From NCBI RefSeq assembly GCF_000801105.2, contig NC_079518.1, positions 22,796,800-22,860,799 on the forward strand: a stretch of 64,000 bases of DNA, in the 5' to 3' direction. The notes under the pieces were generated by a model. The model was not told the DNA's origin and did not search any database. It saw nothing but the letters and a program-made list of their open reading frames with translations. The number at the start of each line of letters is the position of its first letter. Positions within the stretch are counted from its first letter, which is position 1. This document shows positions 11,166-21,595 of the stretch, piece after piece. Source of the stretch: Raphanus sativus (lineage: Eukaryota; Streptophyta; Magnoliopsida; Brassicales; Brassicaceae). Both the position numbers and the translations under genes were made by a program.

Positions 11166-13956
11166 ATATAGGGGATGGTCAGATTTTCATATTATGTCAA
11201 CTATTTTCTTATTTAAAAATATCGTTATGATAATAAGAAATATTGTTATGACTTATGATATTAACTATATAACACATGTAAGTTGATACTTGTCATCATG
11301 TTTTATCGTATTCTTCATGTAGATAAAGATACATTAGTATTGTATAAATGTGTAAGCATGTGATGATTTATAGTAAGTGAGAATATGTATAAAGTCAACA
11401 TTGTAATGTTTGTTTGGCTTAACTTAAAAAAGAAATCAACAAAACAATAAACAATTGAGCTTTAAAATAAATAAATTACGAAAGAGAAGAAAAAGATATG
11501 TTGAAAAGCCAATGTTCAATAAACCATCATTAGTAGAAGACTAACAACTAGACATGTTATTAGGAGTCTAGACGTTAATAAATGATTAATTTATTTTATA
11601 TATTTTACATTTACATTAAATATTTTAGTTTTTAACTTTAATCATAAATTTATTTTGATAAATTATAAAATTACATAAAAATAAACTAGACAACTTTGTG
11701 GATCTGTACTAATATTATTGCGTCATTCAATAAATTTAAATTAATTTGGGTCAACTTTAATCAATTTAATATGGTTTAAACTTATTTGAATTGTATAATT
11801 CAGATTTTAAGAAAGAGAATTTTAGCTCAATATACATAATGAAGACCTAAATTGCTTAACTACACATGAAGTGATGTTAATGGTCCATGTGATATACATC
11901 TCAGCTTGCTTGGACGATTATACCCTTCTGTCATGATGAAAAAAATCAGGTTTGTACACTGACATGACAGGTTGTCTGAAAAGTGCGTCAGTTCGAGGTG
12001 TAGGTTGCTAGGTTATTAGGTTGCTAGGTGGCTGACTTCTGCTCTACTAGAACTTAAAAATGCATTATCTCTTTCTTTTTGCTACAATTTTTCTCTGTTA
12101 TGATATTCATTCTAACTTCTTTTTCTTCCTACAATTTTTTTCATAAAACATTGCATTTTCTTCTTCATAATGCAATTTTAGTTTGAGATGGAAAATTTAA
12201 TCACTGAAAAAGCTTGTCGACTTCCGTAAATTCTGTAGCGTTTGATGAAAAATTGTAAATCTACGGTAAAAATTTATGGAAATGAAAACTTGAGAACTAT
12301 TTTTTTCTGGGTTTATGATTAATTATACTAAAACTCTTTAATGGAATTGACCATCAGATACTTTCCAATTTACTAACGAGTTAATAAATTTTGAACATGT
12401 TAAATTTGTTAGCGAGTAAATAAAATTTTAACATGTTATAAACTTTATTATCGGGTTATATTTATTTATAAACGTTAAACAAGTCAGTATCTTAACAATA
12501 TAATTTTGTATTATTTTCAATCTAACGTTTTTTTTAAACAGTTAAACAAAAAGTTAACTTACTAATATTATAGTTAACAAGTAATATAAAATCTCCTTTT
12601 CGAAATGTGGAAAAAGTGTTACTGATTGTTAGTGGTTAACTTATTTGTTAGAAACTACATTTACAAAATAGCTTGTTGTTTTGTAGTACCTAATTCATTA
12701 GTTGATATATGTTTTGTTAACTGATGTTTGTTTGATAGACAATTTGTTAAGCAATATTGTTTAATATGGGATCTAAATCTCATATTCAGAAACTGACCAT
12801 CAGATATTTTACAAGTTATTAACGAGATAATAAATGTTTATATGTTACAAAATTTGTTAGCGAGTAAACAAATTCTTAACATGTTATAATCTTGTTATCG
12901 AGTTATATTTTATTTATAACACGTTAACCAAGTCAGTAGCTTAACAATATGCTATATAATTTTGTATTATTTTCAATCTAACGCATTATTAAACAGTTAA
13001 CAAAAAGTTAACCAACTAATATTATAGTTAACAAGTAAAATAAATTTCATTTTCGAACATGAAAAAAGGTGTTACTGATTGTTAGTGGTTAACTTATTTG
13101 TTAGAAACTATACTTATGAAATAGCTTTGTTTGTTGTAGATATCTAATTTGTCCGTTGATACATGTTTTGTTAACTGATGCTTTGTTTGATAGATAATTT
13201 GTTAAGTATATATTGTTTAATGTGGGATCTAAATCCTATATTCAGATATTTACATAGGTTAAGTTATATGTTAGCATGCTACGTACATCGATAACAGTTA
13301 TATCCAATGTTATCATTGACATTACATTGGTTAGCAGGCTACATGCATCAATAGCGGTTAACCTACGAAACATTTATCAGATAACAAATCATATTTGAAA
13401 AGACTCATACATTATTAGGTTAAAATTAAATATAAACATTAAAGGAGTATTACACTGAATTGGAACACATAGAATATAGTTATTGTAAGTGAGAAGAGAA
13501 GAAATAAAGTTAGAAGAGAAAAAGATAAAGTGGTAAAAGAGAAAGAAGATGAGAAATAGCTAATGGAGGTACTTGCACACCTATTAGATAGGCTGACACA
13601 TTGTACCAGCTATATCCTAAAAGAGTGTAGAATATAAGGGTATTTTCGAAATGAAAATGAGTTTAATAAGAGAGTGGTAGAATGCTAATATAGGTTGGAT
13701 TTAGGGCTATGCATGCCAATTATCTCTTTTAAGAAAACCAATTTGGATGGTCAACTTATTGTTTAAGTATATTCACTTAGATGACTAAAATAATTTTTTG
13801 AACACCGAAAAAACTATAAAAATAATAATTGAATCGCTTCGATTTGACTGATTTCATCTCGTTACATGGAAAACTTTTTTCTAGTATTTATATGAGTACA
13901 TGAGTAAACAATGATGTTGGGTTTTCAAGGAAGGAAAACTTATTCTAATAGGCTGA
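11166..13956. repeat. Tandem duplication, copy B, interrupted by a transposon
   Basis: Matches copy A over 11166-11814 and again over 13737-13956. The 1.9 kb between is an insertion absent from copy A. It is cut off by the assembly gap at 13957. Confidence 0.85.
11815..13726. mobile_element. Mutator-like non-coding element, 1.9 kb, 10-bp target duplication
   Basis: The insertion is flanked by TTTTAAGAAA at 11805-11814 and 13727-13736; the empty site exists in tandem copy A near 10640. A 10-bp duplication fits Mutator-like transposition (8-11 bp). The ends (GAGAATTTTAGC on the left; the right end reads GAGATAATTGGC in reverse) match only weakly, as in MULEs without long inverted repeats. Inside, about 450 bp is tandemly duplicated (about 12346-12792 and 12793-13250), rich in GTTAAC and TTAGCGAG words. 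No transposase is encoded. A related element lies near 54.4-55.7 kb. Confidence 0.75.
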
Positions 13957-14056
13957 NNNNNNNNNNNNNNNNNNNNNNNNNNNNNNNNNNNNNNNNNNNN
14001 NNNNNNNNNNNNNNNNNNNNNNNNNNNNNNNNNNNNNNNNNNNNNNNNNNNNNNNN
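13957..14056. other. Assembly gap, 100 N
   Basis: Exactly 100 unknown bases, a conventional placeholder of unknown true length. It falls inside tandem copy B. Confidence 0.99.
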
Positions 14057-14430
14057 TATATATATAAATTTTTCTAAAAAAATATTAATTTTTTATTGCA
14101 TTGATTTGTCTCAGATTTTGAAGTAGTCCAAGTTGAGACATCAAAAGTTATTAATTTATTAAAATTATTAATTAATCGAATATTAATTTATAGAGGTTGT
14201 AATAAGCGTATTTAGTCTACATGACGTTTTTATGTGTTCTCTAGATGTTTGTATATGTGAAGAGTTATATACGTTTACACCAAATGTAAATACAGCGTTT
14301 TAATGCCAAAACGCAATTTTAACCATTAAAGCGTTTTTGGTAGAAGAGGAGATAAAACAAGAACCAAACAAACATGCACAGAAAAGAAAGAGACAAAGAC
14401 ACGGGAAGGGAGAGAACGAAAGGATTCGGT
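14057..14430. other. Upstream region of the DeSI-like gene
   Basis: AT-rich sequence then a transition to less AT-rich DNA. AAACGC/GCGTTT words near 14295-14340 form weak inverted repeats that may be MITE debris. The promoter of the following gene should lie here, but no TATA box can be placed with confidence. Confidence 0.4.
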
Positions 14431-14440
14431 CCCTTTTTCT

Positions 14441-14628
14441 CCTTTCTCTCTCTCTCTTTCTTGCTCTCATCTTCTTCTTGTGAAATTAAACTCAAAACTT
14501 AAAGTCTCAAAGAAGAAAGATAAAAAAACATCTTCAAAACTTTCAGTCTCAGGTTGTTCACAGAGTTAATGCCGAGTCTTACTTCTTTGCGCCGTTACGC
14601 GTAATGGTCAATCTACATTCCAATTCCG
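14441..14628 (+). other. Probable 5' UTR exon of the DeSI-like gene with a short upstream ORF
   Basis: A CT-rich tract (near 14430-14475), typical of plant leaders, is followed by sequence ending in a possible splice donor (TTCC/GTAAGTTC near 14628). An upstream ORF of 11 codons starts at ATG 14569 and ends at TAA 14604. It encodes MPSLTSLRRYA and is followed at once by another ATG. The leader would be joined through introns to the coding exon at 15765; likely acceptors are TTTCAG near 15605 and TACAG near 15741. Exon limits are inferred from composition and splice-like signals only. Confidence 0.4.
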
Positions 14629-15764
14629 TAAGTTCCCTGAAACCATTCTCTGTTAAAAGTTCTTTTCCGTTCTGAAAAAAAATGAATTTCGAATACATTA
14701 TCCGGTTTATGAGAACCGCTTTTGAATTTCTCTAATTCTTAGTACATTCCCGTTGCCCCCAATAGTTGTAAGATCTTAGTCTTTCTTTGCTTTCCTTAAA
14801 GCTATGTTTTCCTTACAGATCTGGAACGCTAAACCCTAGAACAGACCATTAATGTTTTTTTCTTTTCTGAATTGACCGTGCAAAATGGGTCAGTTTTGAT
14901 TTGTAATAATAACTTCCACAAATACTTCCGTTTTGGTAAATTAAGTTTCACTAATTAATGCTACACTTTTCAAAATTTGCCAAATCTGGAGAATGAAATG
15001 GTTATTTCAAAACTTTGAGACTCTTACATCAAATCTGATTGAGGTGATGCTGTTTAAGTTAGGTTCAGTTGGAGTCATTTGCTTTTCTTTTTTCTGTAGA
15101 CTCAAAATTAGTTGGAATGAGTTGTTGAAGCTTTGACTTGTCTCCTAAGCTCTTTACTAATCTATCTGTATCATCTTCTTCTGTCTACTCTCCTTTTTAT
15201 TTAACACAAGACCCACCTACATCTTTTGGTCTTCATGATTGCTCCTAACATGGTAGCAACTCTTTGTATAACAAGACTTTATATTATAAACACTAATCCT
15301 TGCCCACTTTTTTCTTTTTTGATCTACATATATTGTGGAAAGTAACATAGGGAGTTTAGATTCTTAATTTCTTTTTAATGTATACCAACACTTTTCTAGG
15401 CTACCAAATCCTTTAGTATCACAAAACCAGATATTCAGGTGACCCAGTCTTTTTCATATTAAGATGAAAAAATGTGACCAATCTTGTTTATTTAAATATG
15501 CATGATGTATTATATTATACGCTCAAGTCTTGTTTAATTGATTGAAGCCGGCTAAGAAGGATCGATGTTGACTTTTAAATGAGCTGTTGTTGTTGTGTGT
15601 TTCAGCCAACTAGGAAAGATTATAAAATAGTTCTTTCTTTCCAATTTCGGTCTGTTACGTTTTATGAAAACATAATGTGGCACAGAGATCCTTGTTTGTG
15701 CACCTTTCAAAATACGTTATTGATTGATGCTTTACGTACAGGATAACCTCTACTGAGGCTTCCA

Positions 15765-16863
15765 ATGTTGAAGGGAGAGGCAGAGGCTAAGCAGAAGAAA
15801 GGTAAAGTCTTTTTTATTTGAAATGCATCTGATTAATTAGTTCTACTTTTCTTCTTCTTCATAGCGAGTCTAATATTTGAACTTTGGATGATCAGGTTGG
15901 TCAGAGTCGCTGCTAGAGTTTCGGTCAGGGTTTGGTGAAAAGATGAAACTCGCGTCAAAGAAACGTTGGAAATCTCTTGCACCTCTTAATCTGAAAAGCA
16001 AGTCAGTTGCACGGTTTTGCTTCTTTTCGAAGTTGAAGTCAAGCAACCACGGCCCAGACAGAGCACCGGTCTACCTCAATGTTTATGACTTGACTCCTAT
16101 TAACGGATATATCTATTGGGCAGGCCTCGGTATATTTCACTCTGGTGTAGAAGGTAATCTTTAGGGCATTGTGTTAGTTTTTTCTTGATAGTGTTACTTC
16201 TATCTAACTCTGAACGTTTGGATGCACAGTTCATGGAGTAGAATATGCTTTTGGTGCACATGATTACGCAAGCAGTGGTGTTTTCGAGGTTGAACCAAGG
16301 CAATGCCCGGGCTTCAAATTCAAGAAGTCGATATTCATTGGAACCACGAACTTAAACCCGGCGCAAGTGAGAGAGTTCATGGAAGAGACGGCTTGCAATT
16401 ACTACGGGAATATGTATCACCTGATTGCTAAGAACTGCAACCATTTCTGCCACGACGTTTGCTACAAACTAACCGGCAAAAAGATCCCGAAATGGGTGAA
16501 CCGGCTTGCGCAAATAGGTAAAAACAAACATTCGCTGCATTTTCATGTTGTGTCAGATGATTGAACTAACAACAAGTTCTGGCTTTTTTTGCTGTAGGTT
16601 CTGTGTGTAGCTGCATACTCCCCGAGTCACTCAAGATCACAGGGGTTAGTCATGATGATCAAGACGGGCGAAGAATCACAGAGGAAGAAAGCGAAACGAG
16701 ATGTCTTACAACAAGCTCGTTCAGCTGCTTGTCTTCCATCTCCATGAGACAAAAACAGCTTTCAACATCGTCTTTACTGATACAATCACCTCTCAGAGGA
16801 TGCCTACCTCCATGGCAACTCAAACGATCAAAATCTGACACCAGTTCCTTGAAAGGAAGGTAG
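15765..16863 (+). CDS. DeSI-like (PPPDE) cysteine isopeptidase
   Basis: Four coding exons: 15765-15801, 15896-16153, 16230-16517 and 16598-16863, all with GT..AG introns and a consistent frame, giving 282 residues. The protein belongs to the PPPDE/DeSI family of predicted papain-fold thiol peptidases that act on SUMO or ubiquitin conjugates. Family motifs run from VYLNVYDLTP (about residue 71) through GLGIFHSGVEVHG, with the expected catalytic His at 94, to KNCNHFCHD, with the expected catalytic Cys at 168. The N-terminal 65 residues are basic, and the Ser-rich C-terminal 80 residues are probably disordered. It is closest in my memory to Arabidopsis At1g47740, and the convergent PEX11A neighbour supports that. 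A later ATG at residue 29 is an alternative start. Deconjugating activity in plants is inferred from the family. Confidence 0.9.
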
Positions 16864-17138
16864 ACAAAAACACATTCCGACATTTCTCCTCTTCTCCGTC
16901 TTTGTAAGAGAGTTAGATTTAACAAACCCATTTGTCTTTCTTTCCGTTTGTATTTTTCTTCTCAACATTTGAAAACACATTTCTACTTAACAGCGAATCA
17001 AAACATGAGAGACCTTAGGGCACCATTATTGCTAAGTCCTTGTGGTTGGTCTATATATGTATATGTATATATTATATATGCATATATAATTATGGATTAA
17101 GGATTTTACGGAAACCGAAACCGAAAGTTCATCGGTTC
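16864..17138. other. Convergent 3' intergenic region
   Basis: Shared 3' flank of the DeSI-like gene and PEX11A. It contains TTAGGGCACCATTATTGC near 17016, resembling one end of a Harbinger-type MITE next to a TTA site, and a TA-rich stretch. No partner end was found. Confidence 0.4.
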
Positions 17139-17879
17139 TTATGAGTACTGACAAGAGACCCAGTTCTTATGAGTACTGATAATAGCTGAAAACAAACCTG
17201 CCGATGCAATCAAACTCGGAGATGATAACACTCCCTTACCATCCCTAACATCTGTAACCGCCATCAATCCGTCAGCAAGATCTTGAAGAATAGATAACAC
17301 CTTTAACGTTTTCTTCTCCTTGAGCTTCCTCATCTTCTCCTCTTCACCATCACAAGCGATCCCTCTCGTTGCACAGATCTCGATCGTCGAAGCGAGACAA
17401 GCTTCCTCTCCCTTAATCTCCCTCAAATCCCTAACTTTCAACGAAACGCTCCCAACGTATCCGACAAGCTCCGCCCACGCGCTGACCCTCTGCAACCACT
17501 TCGCGCCGTCGATGAGCCCCGATTTCGATAGCCAGACGAACTGCTCGACGAAGTAGTACACTCCTTCGCCTCCGTAGGCGAGTATTGGAATCACGAGGTC
17601 GCGGTTCGAGTTGTGGTATCGAGAGGCTCTGAGGGAGTTGATGTCTTGTACGAATTTGCCGAGGCGGAAGGCTTTGCGGCTGACTCCGAGGTTTGATTCG
17701 AAGGATTTGAGACGGTTGGTTTGTGGGATGAGGGATGATGCGAGGAGGAGCTTGGTTGTGTAACGGGAGATTTTTAAGAGCTTGTCTACGCCATCTCTTT
17801 TGGCGAGGTATGTTTCGAGGTGGTTTAGGAAGTCTCTTGGTTTGGGATTTGTCATTTTCTCTGGAGGTTTTGCATCCAT
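17139..17879 (-). CDS. PEX11A: Peroxisomal membrane protein 11A
   Basis: A single-exon frame of 246 residues starting MDAKPPEK at 17879. The frame stays open upstream to an ATG at 18011, but family proteins begin at the MDAK-like position (Arabidopsis PEX11A is about 248 residues), so the shorter start is chosen. PEX11 proteins elongate and divide peroxisomes and sit in the peroxisomal membrane. Family features include DFLNHLETYLAKRDGVDKLL near residue 15, SRKAFRLGKFVQDIN near 75, YGGEGVYYFVEQFVWL near 105, and a hydrophobic C-terminal segment (SLIASAGLFSAIIS) before the tail. The C terminus reads KNWVSCQYS, where I expect family members to end near the Cys. The last residues come from a partial 28-bp tandem repeat. 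It is convergent with the DeSI-like gene, as I recall for At1g47750. Confidence 0.93.
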   Translation of the reverse strand: MDAKPPEKMTNPKPRDFLNHLETYLAKRDGVDKLLKISRYTTKLLLASSLIPQTNRLKSFESNLGVSRKAFRLGKFVQDINSLRASRYHNSNRDLVIPILAYGGEGVYYFVEQFVWLSKSGLIDGAKWLQRVSAWAELVGYVGSVSLKVRDLREIKGEEACLASTIEICATRGIACDGEEEKMRKLKEKKTLKVLSILQDLADGLMAVTDVRDGKGVLSSPSLIASAGLFSAIISTHKNWVSCQYS

Positions 17880-18011
17880 TGGAGACGAACGAGAATTTGG
17901 TGAATTTTTGGTTAGAAGAAGTGGGGAGGAGAACATGGGCTGGGCAATTGAATTTTGTTTCTTTTTTTGAAAAATACCCAAACAAGATTTAAAAGTTGGT
18001 ATTTTGGGCAT

Positions 18012-19620
18012 TGGCTACTACTAAAACCCCAACTAATATACAAAAGATCTGAAACTTTTAGTGTTTTCAACAGTTATGTTTTGGAAGCTTTTAGAGTGTC
18101 TATATTCAACAATGCTCCAATAATAATCTCATTCTGTAGGATTAGAACTAAGGTAATACTTCAAAGCAATGGAAAGGTATAGACGTCTCTGAAATTCAAG
18201 AAATCCAATGCCTTAGCCCTTAAGAGATTAACCACTACGGGGTTCTTTTCCCATAGCATTTTGTTTTATGTGACTTGAAGGGACAAGCAATCCAACAGTT
18301 CAACCGTCTACACAATCTGGAGTTGACAACACAAAACCCACCTATCCAAAGTCCACATGACCCAAGGATCCACTCGATCAGAAGAACACAACCGAAGGTC
18401 CATCAACTCAAAGGTCCACACGATCAAAATTTCACTGATCCATCGGTTCCCGCGACTGTAATGTAAACACAATCCATAGATCCACTGACCTTTATAATTA
18501 GACCACAGTCTAACTTTTCTGGATCAGTTTAATGAATATGGAGTTCGATGTAAAAAGAAAAAGAAAAAAATGAACGCCAGAGAGAACCCCATATTCTTAA
18601 GGCTGCTGAATTTTTACACATACTTATGCAGACTAGATAACTCAATGTCTCAAAGAGTGAAGCATAGATATCTCAGTGTCTTAAAGAGTGTAACTAGATA
18701 TTCCACCGATTTATGTAACATATCAAATCCTAGTAAAAATTTTTTTATTCACCATGGTTACAAAATCTTTGTATGGCACGTATATATATATGAATATGTC
18801 TTGTATTTATGTAAATGTCTAAATATATCAATGTCTTCCTAATTTTTAACAAGATAGATGAAACTTTGGAAAGGAAATCACGGCTTAAAATGCGAAGACC
18901 AATAAATTAGAATTTGAAGTTGAAACATAACGAAAATAACTAAAAGATATACGAGCTGAAGTGTTACAAAAAGAAAAAAGATCTACGAGCTGAAAGCCTG
19001 AAACATAGGTAGAAGGAAAGTAATCCCAGAGCAACCAAAAGGTCAGACATGTGTCTGCCTGCAAAGCAAGGTGTCTTAACAATATGTAAGTTCATATCTT
19101 AAGAGAATCTTCTAGAGGCGTGAGGTAATACATTTCTAGAGCAATTTCTTTGATTTTTAGTATAGTATGGGTTTACAAATGTAAGTATTCCTACTTTGCC
19201 TTTATATTTCTTAGGCATTAAATATTAGAAGTTACTTAAAATGAGTTCGCAACAAATCCTTGTCACATTAACGAAAAATACATCGACAGGCCGAAAGAAC
19301 TCCCTTATATAATCAGAAAGGCAGAGTTCTATAGATATTTTCTAAGCTGGATAGTTATTATATCTTATCCATCTTTTATATATGCTTGGAGCTAATAATG
19401 AGGGATAGAGTGTTATGTTTTGCGTCATGTTCATATCTTAAACTTCAAATATGTGGGTAATATATATTCACATTAAGAAACTCAATTATTACTTTTGAAT
19501 TAAATAGTACCCGCAAATTGGTAATGAACAAGGATAGAATTGAAGCAAGGAATATGAAAACTTGATGACAATATCATAACAAAAATTCAAAAACAAAGCC
19601 AACAAAAAAGCAATAAATTG
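18012..19620. other. Intergenic region, no gene seen
   Basis: A stretch near 18275-18480 is less AT-rich, with repeated GGTCCA/CATGA/GATCA words and a 63-codon frame (18275-18466) with no recognisable domain. A 65-codon minus frame at 18885-19082 is also unrecognised. Neither has convincing gene signals. Confidence 0.45.
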
Positions 19621-20787
19621 TTACAAAGAAATTTGACTCTCGGTATGATTTAGGAAAATATGGAGAGGAGACATAAATAGTCCTTCACCTTCATTATTGA
19701 GCCAAGATTCGTCTTTTGAGATTCCTTTAAATTCAAATCTTCTAAAGCTGTTTCTCGCTGGATCACAAAATAGAATATATGATGAGTTGTTAAATAGGGA
19801 TGCTACATAAACAAGCTCCCCAGCATTGGTGAAACCTTTTAAGTGCAAAGATCTTTCAGTAATCACATCACGACTTAAATGAGAAAGAAATTCATGCTTC
19901 GACCACTTGTTTTTCTCAGCATCCTCCAAAATCAACAATCTTCTAGGATTTGTATCATCAACAAAAGATAACCTTCCTTCATAATTTAGCAGCAAATTCT
20001 TTCTAGCCTCCAATGGAAATGGTATCATATGGAATTTTTCAGATCTGACATCAAAACTCATTATAACCCAAAGACGAGTGTGATAAATATAGGCTTTATA
20101 GTATATAACACCCTTGATACATCGCCCAGTAGTATTAAAAGAAGAACGATGCTTTTGGTTAGTTTTGACCGTTCTCCATGATTCTTGAGGTGATCCCAAA
20201 GTTAAGACTCGACACACATCAGAAGTTCTATTACAAGGAATGCACATTACTTTGTGTTTACCTTCTGTTGGATCATATCCTAAGAAAACTGTTATATCAA
20301 TCCAGCTCTTTCTAGGCTTGGGTAAGGTTAGAAACTCTTTCTTGCTAGGGTTCCACACTACCGGTTTTAGTGATTCCTGAAAACAGATCAAGCCGTGGAC
20401 AGATTCCGTAGGACGGAAACCATCATCATCTTCTGGGAATTTCATATGATAACTACTTTTAGGCTGAGAAGAAGAGAAAGACTTGTTCGAACTCTTATGA
20501 AGAGTTTCCTGTGTATGTTGAGGAATCGAGGAAACAAACATATTGTCATCTTTTCTGACGCAAAGTAGAAGACTTGGCCGTGGGGACCGAGTTTCGAACA
20601 AGTCGATGAAATATGGATCGGTCGTTATTGATGACCAAAGTTTTGACACACAACGGAACCTCGCAACAGATTTCTCAGGCAGCCTTAAAAGTATCTCTGA
20701 GGTTAGATCGATAGGAAAGGAAGGAGTTGATCTCGATTCTTGTCTTCCTTTGTAGTCTTTTCTCTTTTTCTTTTCTTTTCGCTCCAT
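19621..20787 (-). CDS. F-box and associated interaction domain protein
   Basis: A single uninterrupted exon of 388 residues from ATG 20787. A basic Lys-rich start is followed by an F-box at about residues 23-66 (IDLTSEILLRLPEKSVARFRC, then VSKLWSSI). The rest resembles the type 3 F-box-associated (FBA) domain, with blocks SVHGLICF, VVWNPSKKEFLTLPKP, FLGYDPTEGKHKVM, WVIMSFDVRSEKFHMI and LVYVASLFN. Such proteins are substrate-recognition subunits of SCF ubiquitin ligases; the F-box binds SKP1/ASK and the FBA domain is thought to bind targets. The substrate is unknown. These genes are highly duplicated in Brassicaceae, and several lie around the PEX11A locus in Arabidopsis, so the position is consistent with synteny. 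No lesion was seen. Confidence 0.9.
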   Translation of the reverse strand: MERKEKKKRKDYKGRQESRSTPSFPIDLTSEILLRLPEKSVARFRCVSKLWSSITTDPYFIDLFETRSPRPSLLLCVRKDDNMFVSSIPQHTQETLHKSSNKSFSSSQPKSSYHMKFPEDDDGFRPTESVHGLICFQESLKPVVWNPSKKEFLTLPKPRKSWIDITVFLGYDPTEGKHKVMCIPCNRTSDVCRVLTLGSPQESWRTVKTNQKHRSSFNTTGRCIKGVIYYKAYIYHTRLWVIMSFDVRSEKFHMIPFPLEARKNLLLNYEGRLSFVDDTNPRRLLILEDAEKNKWSKHEFLSHLSRDVITERSLHLKGFTNAGELVYVASLFNNSSYILFCDPARNSFRRFEFKGISKDESWLNNEGEGLFMSPLHIFLNHTESQISL

Positions 20788-20795
20788 CTTTGGTA

Positions 20796-20803
20796 AAACC
20801 CTA
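20796..20803 (-). promoter_or_regulatory. telo-box (AAACCCTA) upstream of the F-box start
   Basis: AAACCCTA lies 9 bp upstream of the F-box gene start codon, in the expected leader. It matches the plant telo-box, but one occurrence of an 8-mer could be chance. Confidence 0.35.
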
Positions 20804-21104
20804 GTTTAGGCTGCGTCATATTTTTTTTTTTTTTTTGGAAATAATATAGAGCGTCATATGCTCTATGGTTTTTTCTCGTTACTAATGCTAATGCTAAAAG
20901 TATGCAAATATTACATTCTTTATATATTAATAGAAAAACATTTAAAAAATTAGAACATGTGGTTTTTACTAATTAGAAAAGTACCCTGCTGAGTTATCAG
21001 ATAATTAGCATAGCAATTAGTTTGACATAACAGCTTCATATTCAATTGAAAATCAATTTTGCTCCAAAATCTAGATAGTGATTTCACTAGAAATTATATT
21101 AAAA
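20804..21104. other. Upstream flank of the F-box gene
   Basis: Contains a poly-T run (20821-20836) and AT-rich sequence up to the Helitron boundary. No other element could be identified. Confidence 0.4.
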
Positions 21105-21595
21105 CTAGATATGGATCCGTGCGTTGCACGGATTTTATTTGATGTTTTAATTTCATGAATATATAAAAAGATTAAAAAAAATTCACATTAGTTCTTGGAT
21201 TTTTCAGTATATATTGATGATTTATTTTATTAATAATAATATGTTTTCTTTTATTAATTTTAATTAATATTTCTATTTAAATAATCACAGTATTTTATAG
21301 TATATATATATATATATTTTAACAAATACTTCACTTTTAATTATTTTTCAAATAATATTAGTTGTAGACTATTATTTGAATAGAACAATTACTATTAAAT
21401 AAATTTTAAATTTTAAATTTAGTTTTACTATTAAATAAATTTCAAATATTATTTTCAAAATTCATTGTTTGATTTTTAGTAGATATATTTTTAATCATGA
21501 CATATTCTAACACATGTCACAATATTAAAAGAAAAGTTACTATCGAATAATCTTTTACAATTTTATTTTGTTTAAGATTTTAAAATACTATTAAA

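Noticed and set aside
13911..14126. 71-codon frame across the N gap
   Set aside because: Half of its codons are unknown bases.
17431..17985. 184-codon minus frame overlapping PEX11A
   Set aside because: Shadow frame of PEX11A with Arg/Pro-rich content and no domain.
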